Shown in pieces: positions 16,004-20,943 of a DNA stretch of 20,943 nucleotides. The translations under genes were made by a program, and so were the position numbers. The notes under the pieces are model-generated. The model was not told where the DNA came from, did no database searches, and was given only the letters and a program-made list of their open reading frames with translations. Each line of letters starts with the position of its first letter. Position 1 is the first letter of the stretch. The DNA is from CAZTVF01 sp964616985 (lineage in GTDB: Bacteria > Planctomycetota > Phycisphaerae > SM23-33), in NCBI GenBank assembly GCA_964616985.1, contig CAZTVF010000096.1:1-20943 (forward strand). Reading direction: 5' to 3'.

Positions 16004-16407
16004 GCACGCCTCGGCCAAGCATCCGAATTGTCACGCAGCCGGCCATGACAGGCACCGGAGCCGGTGGTTACTCTCTGCCCCCCAAACGAGTTTGTGCGTA
16101 AAGTGCGGAACCCGCCGGCGACAACTGAGAAGCAGCGAACCGCAGAACTCCGAACACCGAACAGCAGAACTCCGAAGGGAAAGACCCGCGATCCATGCGT
16201 CTTTCGCTTCGATATTCAAGATTCCTTGTTCTGCGGTTCTGCGGTTCGCTGCTTCTTCTCCCGAGCGCATGGACCGTCATGATGAATGGGGTACGTGGAA
16301 TGGCAGCATTGTCTTGTCCCCGCTGATCCGTGACGAACCACAACTTTGGGGGTGGCACCGGACGTGGACCGGCGGCTTGATGACTCGCGGTATCGCGCGA
16401 CTCGGCC
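16004..16407. other. Convergent intergenic region, 404 bp, no supported gene
   Basis: This gap lies between the flippase stop on the plus strand and the rfbF stop on the minus strand. Its centre is an inverted-repeat element (16128-16256). On both strands the open frames crossing it are made of the repeat itself or of shadow sequence and show no family motif, ribosome site or compositional sign of coding. The stretch 16260-16407 holds nothing I can identify. Confidence 0.6.
16128..16256. repeat. 129-bp nested inverted-repeat element between convergent operons
   Basis: The outer arms 16128-16148 and 16236-16256 are perfect 21-bp reverse complements (left arm begins AGAAGCAGCGAACCGC). An inner pair GAAAGAC / GTCTTTC (16179-16185 and 16199-16205) flanks a 13-nt loop. 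The left arm is followed by a second near copy of itself: GCAGAACTCCGAA occurs twice, at 16142-16154 and 16163-16175. The right side has a doubled TTCTGCGG. The transcript from either strand can fold into a long hairpin, which suits bidirectional termination, or a small non-autonomous mobile repeat. Confidence 0.8.
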
Positions 16408-17175
16408 TCACCAGGTCTTCCAGGGGGCCTCGCCCTTGGCCCAGAGGCTTTCGAGGTAGGTCTTGTCGCGGAGGGTGTCCATGGGCATCCAGAAGCCGGA
16501 GTGCTTGAAGGCGGAGACCTGGCCTTCCTCGGTCAGTCGCCGCAGGGGGGCGGCTTCCCAGGAGGTCGCGTCGCCGTCGATGTAGTCGATCACCCGCGGC
16601 GAGAGCACGAAGAACCCGCCGTTGATCCACCCGCCGTCTCCGAGCGGCTTTTCCAGGAATTCCTCCACGCGGTCCTGCTCCAGGCGGATGCTGCCGAAGC
16701 GGCCGGGCGGCTGCACGGCCGTCAGCGTGACGAGGCGCCCCTGGCGACGGTGGAAGGCGATGAGGTCGGCGAGCTTGACGTCGGCCACCCCGTCGCCGTA
16801 GGTGAGGCAGAAGTCCTCGTCGCCGAGATACTGCCGCACGCGCTTGATGCGCCCGCCGGTCATGGTGCTCTCGCCGGTGTCCACCAGCGTCACCTTCCAG
16901 GGCTCGGCATAGCTCTGATGGACCTGGATCTTGTTGGCGGCCAGGTCCACCGTGAAGTCGCTCATGTGCAGGGCGTAGTTGGCGAAGTACTCCTTGATCA
17001 TGTAGCCCTTGTAGCCCAGGCACACGATGAAGTCGTTGAAGCCCTGGGCGGAGTAGATCTTCATGATGTGCCACAGCATCGGGCGAGAGCCGATCTCGAC
17101 CATCGGCTTGGGCCGGGAGACCGATTCCTCGGCCAGCCGGCTGCCGAACCCGCCCGCCAGGATCACCACTTTCAT
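16408..17175 (-). CDS. rfbF: Glucose-1-phosphate cytidylyltransferase
   Basis: A 255-residue nucleotidyltransferase, normal RfbF length. It should make CDP-glucose and pyrophosphate from CTP and glucose-1-phosphate. It begins MKVVILAGGFGSRLAEES with SRPKPMVEIG, the nucleotide-binding start of the family, then has FCLTYGDGVADV (metal-binding Asp region), VQPPGRFGSI and GWINGGFFVL. SFTVDL-type and HMSDFTVDL segments and the long insertion ending TMTGGRIKR set it apart from dTDP-glucose (RmlA) and UDP-glucose (GalU) enzymes. AAGGAGG lies seven bases before the ATG, inside the preceding gene, and the start overlaps that gene's stop (ATGA). Its product feeds rfbG at 7926-9002, so the pathway is split over two convergent operons. 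Confidence 0.94.
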   Translation of the reverse strand: MKVVILAGGFGSRLAEESVSRPKPMVEIGSRPMLWHIMKIYSAQGFNDFIVCLGYKGYMIKEYFANYALHMSDFTVDLAANKIQVHQSYAEPWKVTLVDTGESTMTGGRIKRVRQYLGDEDFCLTYGDGVADVKLADLIAFHRRQGRLVTLTAVQPPGRFGSIRLEQDRVEEFLEKPLGDGGWINGGFFVLSPRVIDYIDGDATSWEAAPLRRLTEEGQVSAFKHSGFWMPMDTLRDKTYLESLWAKGEAPWKTW

Positions 17176-17579
17176 TTCGCGTCCTCCTTGGCCTTGGACT
17201 CGTCGATCTGCTTCTGGAGCCGCTCGATCTTCTCCTGCAGCAGGGCCAGGCGCTGCACGACCTGGCGGTTCTCTTCCGTCCGCCGCGAGAGCACGACGGA
17301 ATACTGCAGCACGATGATCGTCAGGAAGCCGAACGCCACGCCGAACGCCAGCGTGAGGTAGTACAGGTCGAGCGCCTTGGACAGCCAGAACAGCAGCCCC
17401 GGCGCCAGCCCGAACACCATCAGCACCGCCGCGAATGCCAGCCACAGCATCGCGTACGATTCCCGCAGGAAGCGGCGGCGGATCAACTCGATGATCACGC
17501 CCGCCACCAGCACCGCCGCCAGCAGGAAGATCAGCCCCTGGTGTGAGAAGACCAAGTTGTCAGCCGCAACGATCCTCAT
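17172..17579 (-). CDS. DUF2304-family small membrane protein
   Basis: A 135-residue protein with three hydrophobic segments (about 14-33, 42-64 and 70-92), a conserved-looking RRRFLRESYAMLWL loop, and a C-terminal charged coiled coil (about 98-130, EENRQVVQRLALLQEKIERLQKQI). This is the DUF2304 layout. Genes of this family are often found beside GT2 enzymes of the polyprenyl-phosphate type, as here, and may form a membrane partner or anchor for them. That role is not proven. It overlaps both neighbours by four bases (ATGA at each end), so the three genes are co-translated. GGGTGA lies about five bases before the ATG. Confidence 0.82.
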   Translation of the reverse strand: MRIVAADNLVFSHQGLIFLLAAVLVAGVIIELIRRRFLRESYAMLWLAFAAVLMVFGLAPGLLFWLSKALDLYYLTLAFGVAFGFLTIIVLQYSVVLSRRTEENRQVVQRLALLQEKIERLQKQIDESKAKEDAK

Positions 17580-18319
17580 GGTTCACCCGCCGTTTCGTCT
17601 TCGAATTTGCGTTCGAGGCAGTCGATCAGCACTGCCACCGTGATCCGCAGCGTGTGCAGGAGGCCCTTGAGCAGCCCGGCCGCACTTTGGCCGCCCTGTC
17701 GCGGCAGCATCTTGGCGGGCACCTCGACCACGCGGTAACCGTGTCGCGAGAGTTCCACCAGGGCCTCGACCGTGTCGCCCAGCCACGCCTGCGGATAGTG
17801 GCGGCTGAAGAACCGGATGGCCCGCCGCCCCGCCGCACGGAAGCCGCTGGTGGGGTCGGTGAACTTCCGCCGCAGCAGGCCCGACACCAGGGCCGCCAGC
17901 AGCCGGCTGCCCAGGCGGCGTTCCAGGGGGAAGTCGTAATCCTTCTCGCCCAGACAGCGCGAGCCGATGCACATATGCGAATCGCCGCTTGCCACCGGCG
18001 CGATAAGCGACTCGATCTGGTCGGCGCGGTGCTGGCCGTCGCCGTCGAACTGCACCGCGATGTCGTAATCATTCTCGTAAGCGAACTGGTACCCCGCCTG
18101 CATCGCCGCCCCGACGCCCATGTTGCAGGCCAGGTCGAGCACGATGGCGCCGCCCGCGCGCGCGATGTCGGCCGTCGCGTCGGTCGAGCCGTCGCTCACC
18201 ACCACCACGTCATGCGGCAAGGTCAGCGACTTGAGGCTCGCCAGCGTCGCTGCCAGCGAAGCGCTTTCGTTGTAGGCCGGCACGATGATCAGCATGCGCG
18301 GCGAAGAGACAGTTCCCAT
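17576..18319 (-). CDS. Family 2 glycosyltransferase, polyprenyl-phosphate sugar synthase-like (DPM1-type)
   Basis: A 247-residue soluble GT-A enzyme. It starts RMLIIVPAYNESASLAATLASL with VVVVSDGSTDATADIA, then NMGVGAAMQAGYQFAYEN, the metal site DIAVQFDGDGQHRADQI and FTDPTSGFRAAGRRA. These are the signatures of dolichyl/polyprenyl-phosphate mannose or glucose synthases, which load a sugar from a nucleotide onto a polyprenyl phosphate. It has no C-terminal membrane domain. The DUF2304 protein it overlaps may supply one. The product would be the donor for a GT-C enzyme such as the one at 3715-5283. The start is uncertain: ATG 18319 is chosen because a promoter candidate would begin transcripts there. 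ATG 18328 and ATG 18295 are in frame, and none has a ribosome site. Confidence 0.85.
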   Translation of the reverse strand: MGTVSSPRMLIIVPAYNESASLAATLASLKSLTLPHDVVVVSDGSTDATADIARAGGAIVLDLACNMGVGAAMQAGYQFAYENDYDIAVQFDGDGQHRADQIESLIAPVASGDSHMCIGSRCLGEKDYDFPLERRLGSRLLAALVSGLLRRKFTDPTSGFRAAGRRAIRFFSRHYPQAWLGDTVEALVELSRHGYRVVEVPAKMLPRQGGQSAAGLLKGLLHTLRITVAVLIDCLERKFEDETAGEP

Positions 18320-18326
18320 GGCCGGC

Positions 18327-18355
18327 ATTGTCGGGTAAGGCGAAGGAGAGGTCAA
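18327..18355 (-). promoter_or_regulatory. Candidate sigma-70-type promoter giving a leaderless transcript
   Basis: On the minus strand TTGACC (18355-18350, five of six to the -35 consensus) is followed after exactly 17 bp by GACAAT (18332-18327, four of six to the -10). The expected start point, seven or eight bases on, falls at or just before the ATG at 18319-18317. No Shine-Dalgarno precedes any candidate start of the GT2 gene. This would separate the GT2-DUF2304-rfbF unit from the prepilin genes upstream. Confidence 0.45.
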
Positions 18356-18371
18356 GGTGGAGCAGGCGTTC

Positions 18372-18890
18372 TCACCAGCTCTGGTTTCGCCGCGGCGCGG
18401 CGGACGAGCTTACGGTCATGGTCTCGCCGCCGACCTTGACGGTGAGCCGCAGGCTGATGTCGGTGATGCAGGGGAGCTTCTTCCAGTCCGTGCCGGCGGT
18501 GGTGGAGATGGCGAGGCTGGAGATGCTCACGTTGCCGCTGGGCCCCAGCAGCACCGAACTGGTCGTCACGCCGCCCACCGTCCGCCGGTAGTACAGCGTG
18601 CCGCCGGTGAACTCGTACTGTATTTGCTGCGGGCCGTTGGCGTCGGCGGGGATGATCGTGATCTTCGTGCTGTTGGCATCGACGGCGTCGCACGAGCGGA
18701 TATCGCGGGTGATGCGCCCCAGCACGCTTCGGCCGGCCTGCGTCATGTTGGTCAGTTTCTCGTTCTCGCTGTAGCCCTGCGTCGCCGTCTTGACGGCCGC
18801 CCCCATCGCCGTCATCAGCAGCGCCAGGATGGCCATGCTCATCAGCACCTCCACCAGCGTGAACGCGGATTGTCGCTTGCGTCGGGGCAT
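18372..18890 (-). CDS. Minor prepilin / pseudopilin, GspJ/PilW-like
   Basis: A 172-residue protein with a short basic leader and the prepilin motif SAFTLVEVLMSMAILALLMTAM. Phe10 would be residue +1 and Glu14 the +5 Glu. The residue before the cleavage point is Ala9 instead of the usual Gly. After the N-terminal helix, LTNMTQAGRSVLGRITRDIRSCDAV is typical of the J/W-type minor pilins, followed by a beta-rich C-terminus (IQYEFTGGTLYYRRTVGG). It should be processed by prepilin peptidase and sit in the tip of a type II secretion pseudopilus or type IV pilus. The start is 1 nt after the previous stop (TGACATG), with only a distant GAGG upstream, so translation is probably coupled. Confidence 0.85.
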   Translation of the reverse strand: MPRRKRQSAFTLVEVLMSMAILALLMTAMGAAVKTATQGYSENEKLTNMTQAGRSVLGRITRDIRSCDAVDANSTKITIIPADANGPQQIQYEFTGGTLYYRRTVGGVTTSSVLLGPSGNVSISSLAISTTAGTDWKKLPCITDISLRLTVKVGGETMTVSSSAAPRRNQSW

Positions 18891-18891
18891 G

Positions 18892-20343
18892 TCAGTGGGT
18901 GACCTCGCGATAGGTGTCGGGATCGGGCGTGAGGGCCTTGGGGTTGATGAAGCCGGCAGGGTCGCTGTCGGCGTGGGCGCGGTCCACGTTGATCTCCACG
19001 TTGCCGCCGATGCTCGTGGGCCGGTCGGCCAGGCCGATCACCGAGCCCTGCACCACGCCCTCGGCCGTGCCGGTGAAGGTGAGCTGGTCGGCGGCGATGC
19101 TGCCGTTGATGGCGCTGAAGCTTCCGGCGAAGGTGACGCCAAAGCCCGGGGCCACGATGAACGTGCCCGTCTGCTGCCGCACGGCCGCGAACTCCGCCGT
19201 CGTCGGCAGCGTCTCGACGCCGTAGGCATCGACGTGGCCGGCGAAGTGGATCTGGCAGTTGTCGACGGCCGCGACGTTGGGCTCGGTGACGATCATGCCC
19301 CGCAGCGTCGTCTGGCCTTCGAAGCGGACGTTGTTGGGCGCCTCGATGTAGACCACGCCCTGGATCTCGATGTCGCTGCTGAAAGTGGGGTTCGTCCCCG
19401 CGGCGATGCGGATGTTCTTGAAGACGGTTCCCTTCTGGCTGATGTCGGTGGAACTGTTGACGACGTTAGTGGCCAGCGCTGCCAGCGGCGCCACATCGAT
19501 GGCTGGGAAGTCCGGCGGGGTCACGCCCGCGTGGATGTGCTGGGCGATGATGGCGGGGTTGCTCGAGCCGGCGATCGTTGGCGTGCCGCTGATGTCGACG
19601 TAGCAGTTCTGGCCTGACACGCTGAGGTCGCCGCTGACGATCACGTTGCCGCTGATGCTGATGGCCGGGTACACGTTGCTGGTGACGGAGATGACGCTCG
19701 CCTCGGCGGGGTTGTTCACGCCCACGATCTGCGAGCTTCCCGAGATCTCGATGCGGCCGCGAGAGGCCAGGCCGAAATCGAACGCGCCGGCCCGGCGACT
19801 GGAGAGATCGAGGTCCATCTCGACCCGCCGCGTCAGGCCGCCCGATGTGCCTTCCACGCGGATGGTGGCGTGGTTGGCGTCCTTGCAGGAAACGGCCGCG
19901 GTGAAGGCGCCGCTGCCCAGGGAAATGGCGGGCACCTGCACGGCGTTGCCCTCGATCGCGATGGCGCCGCCGGCGAGGTTGGCCGTGCCGCCCATGTCGG
20001 CCGCCATCGCCGCCTGCAGGTTGGCCAGGAACGTCGCCTGCGTCGTCGTCCCCGGCAGGCGGATGTTGCCCAACCGCTGGAGCATGAAGGACAGGCCGCT
20101 CTCGGCCGCCAGTTGGGCGTCCATCGCCGCGCGGTGGTTGCCGCTGGCGCGAATGCCCAAAGTGGTCGCCGAGACGAAGCCCACCGCCAGCGCCGAGAAG
20201 ATCGCGATGAAGACCATCGCCAGGATGTAGACCGAGCCGCCGCGACCGGGGAGAGGGCGCCGGCACAGGGATGCTCTTTCAGCGGCGTCGCCTGGGCTGG
20301 CCGCGCCGGGGCAGGATCGATTGAATGAGGGTGTGCGGTTCAT
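18892..20343 (-). CDS. GspK/PilX-like minor pilin with long beta-rich (beta-helix-like) C-terminus
   Basis: A 483-residue protein. Residues 37-60 form a hydrophobic helix (GRGGSVYILAMVFIAIFSALAVG) followed by NHRAAMDAQLAAESGLSFMLQRL, the N-terminal pattern of PilX and GspK. Cleavage after Gly36 would leave no Glu at +5, a feature of K-type tip pilins. The 36-residue leader is unusually long, but ATG 20343 has an excellent GGAGGA seven bases upstream, so the start is well supported. From about 170 the chain is a run of short beta strands (IEISGSSQIVGV, AISISGNVIVSGDLSVSG, IRIAAGTNPTFSSDIEIQGVVYI), like a right-handed beta-helix or polymer-forming domain. It probably caps the pseudopilus. It is flanked by I-like and J-like genes at 1-nt spacing. 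Confidence 0.75.
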   Translation of the reverse strand: MNRTPSFNRSCPGAASPGDAAERASLCRRPLPGRGGSVYILAMVFIAIFSALAVGFVSATTLGIRASGNHRAAMDAQLAAESGLSFMLQRLGNIRLPGTTTQATFLANLQAAMAADMGGTANLAGGAIAIEGNAVQVPAISLGSGAFTAAVSCKDANHATIRVEGTSGGLTRRVEMDLDLSSRRAGAFDFGLASRGRIEISGSSQIVGVNNPAEASVISVTSNVYPAISISGNVIVSGDLSVSGQNCYVDISGTPTIAGSSNPAIIAQHIHAGVTPPDFPAIDVAPLAALATNVVNSSTDISQKGTVFKNIRIAAGTNPTFSSDIEIQGVVYIEAPNNVRFEGQTTLRGMIVTEPNVAAVDNCQIHFAGHVDAYGVETLPTTAEFAAVRQQTGTFIVAPGFGVTFAGSFSAINGSIAADQLTFTGTAEGVVQGSVIGLADRPTSIGGNVEINVDRAHADSDPAGFINPKALTPDPDTYREVTH

Positions 20344-20344
20344 G

Positions 20345-20857
20345 TCAGTTCCTCCGGGCCACGAGCCAACTCGTGGTCAGCACGGGGACGCCGCGGTTCT
20401 TGACGACGACCTGGACGTTGACAACGTTGGTGGAGCCTGCCGTGGCGGCCGGTCCGGCGAGGTTGTCGGGATCGCGCCACGTCAGGGTGATCGACTGCGA
20501 CCAGTTGGCGAGCTCAGTGATGGCGACTCCGCGGCCGTCGCGGGGCTGGGTGAAGGTGACGTTCGTGAGGTCGTCGAGGTCATCGACGAAGGTCTGCGGA
20601 TCGGTGCCGTCGGGGCCGGGGGCGTTGTTGGCGTCGGCGGCGTCGGGGTCCTTGAACGGCAGGCGGAGCGTCCACTCACGGATTTCCTGGGCCAGAAAGA
20701 CGCCGCGCGACATCTCGCGGGCCTCGCCGTTGGCCCGGCTACCGTTGCCGATGTCCGACATCAAGGCCAGCACGCCGATGCCGATGATCGCCGTCGATAC
20801 CGCCAATTCAATGAGGCTGAAGCCTCCGCGGCCGACGGCCCGGACATGTCTCAACAT
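20345..20857 (-). CDS. Minor prepilin / pseudopilin, GspI/PilV-like
   Basis: A 170-residue protein with the prepilin motif GRGGFSLIELAVSTAIIGIGVLALM. Cleavage would fall after Gly12, giving Phe at +1 and Glu17 at +5. The next helix (REMSRGVFLAQEIREWTLRLP) is the pattern of I/V-type minor pilins, and the C-terminus (QSITLTWRDPDN, VVNVQVVVKNRGVPVLTTSWLV) is beta-rich. It belongs to the inner-membrane pseudopilus tip assembly. GGTGA lies about five bases before the ATG, and the gene starts 24 nt after the stop of the GspF/PilC-like gene. It is followed 1 nt later by the K/X-like gene. Confidence 0.85.
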   Translation of the reverse strand: MLRHVRAVGRGGFSLIELAVSTAIIGIGVLALMSDIGNGSRANGEAREMSRGVFLAQEIREWTLRLPFKDPDAADANNAPGPDGTDPQTFVDDLDDLTNVTFTQPRDGRGVAITELANWSQSITLTWRDPDNLAGPAATAGSTNVVNVQVVVKNRGVPVLTTSWLVARRN

Positions 20858-20881
20858 TATTTCACCGAGAGTTCTCCATCA

Positions 20882-20943
20882 TCATTTCACCAGGCTGGAC
20901 ATCTTGAAGATCGGCAGGATGATGCTCATGGCGATGAAGCCCA
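20882..20943 (-). CDS. GspF/PilC-like inner-membrane platform protein, C-terminal end only
   Basis: Only 20 codons are in the window, reading GFIAMSIILPIFKMSSLVK then stop. This is the typical end of the GspF/PilC family, whose last membrane helix finishes with a PIF-type motif. The rest of the gene is beyond the right edge. The protein forms the inner-membrane platform that works with the assembly ATPase to build the pilus or pseudopilus. Its place directly before three minor prepilin genes agrees. With so few residues the call rests on the motif and context. Confidence 0.65.
   Translation of the reverse strand, partial: GFIAMSIILPIFKMSSLVK

Noticed and set aside
16092..16508. Small plus-strand open frame over the inverted repeat
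   Set aside because: It is translated repeat sequence running into the antisense of rfbF, with no ribosome site or family match.
18320..18355. TTG start at 18355 for the GT2 gene
   Set aside because: The bases fit a -35 element better than a start codon, no ribosome site precedes it, and the added residues are low-complexity.
1..20943. tRNA, rRNA, CRISPR array, transposase or integrase
   Set aside because: I saw no regularly spaced repeats, cloverleaf-like segments, rRNA-like stretches or transposase motifs. The only repeats are at 8994-9095 and 16128-16256.

Overview
The window is GC-rich and gene-dense and reads as a bacterial chromosome fragment from a Gram-negative-type cell. It combines surface-polysaccharide synthesis genes with minor prepilin / type II secretion genes and long alanine-rich exported proteins. 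That mix, with an exported barrel-plus-HEAT-repeat protein and weak promoters in high-GC DNA, fits Planctomycetota (perhaps Phycisphaerae). There is no rRNA or other marker gene, so the lineage is an inference of low to moderate strength.

Layout. (1) 1-369, minus: the N-terminal part of an exported protein of unknown function that runs off the left edge, with a promoter candidate in the divergent gap 370-691. (2) 692-16003, plus: a long, mostly tightly packed polysaccharide run. In order it holds a WecB-like UDP-GlcNAc 2-epimerase, a SAM methyltransferase, a GT2 glycosyltransferase, a GT-C membrane glycosyltransferase, a large exported glycosidase-like protein with HEAT repeats, CDP-glucose 4,6-dehydratase, a sugar C-methyltransferase, an RmlC-type epimerase, a sugar N-formyltransferase, a CmcI-type O-methyltransferase, a DegT-type aminotransferase, a second GT2 and a Wzx-type flippase. 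(3) 16004-16407: the gap between convergent operons, carrying a nested inverted-repeat element. (4) 18319-16408, minus: a polyprenyl-phosphate-type GT2, a DUF2304 membrane protein and glucose-1-phosphate cytidylyltransferase (rfbF), coupled by ATGA overlaps. (5) 20943-18372, minus: the end of a GspF/PilC-like protein, then three minor prepilin-like genes (GspI/PilV-, GspK/PilX- and GspJ/PilW-like).

How they work together. RfbF makes CDP-glucose and RfbG converts it to CDP-4-keto-6-deoxyglucose. The C-methyltransferase and RmlC-like epimerase then plausibly give a branched 6-deoxysugar. The aminotransferase and formyltransferase can make an N-formylated 4-amino sugar, and the CmcI-type enzyme can O-methylate a sugar. 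The GTs assemble a lipid-linked unit, Wzx flips it, and the GT-C enzyme acts on the periplasmic face. The exported glycosidase-like protein may trim or remodel the product. No obvious Wzy polymerase, ABC exporter, initiating sugar-phosphate transferase or ligase is in the window, so the locus probably continues elsewhere.

Most worth a second look: the unassigned barrel-HEAT exported enzyme, the combined C-methyl / amino / formyl sugar gene set, the 129-bp nested inverted repeat at the convergent junction, the duplicated hairpin unit between the dehydratase and C-methyltransferase genes, and a promoter placed so that its transcript would be leaderless.
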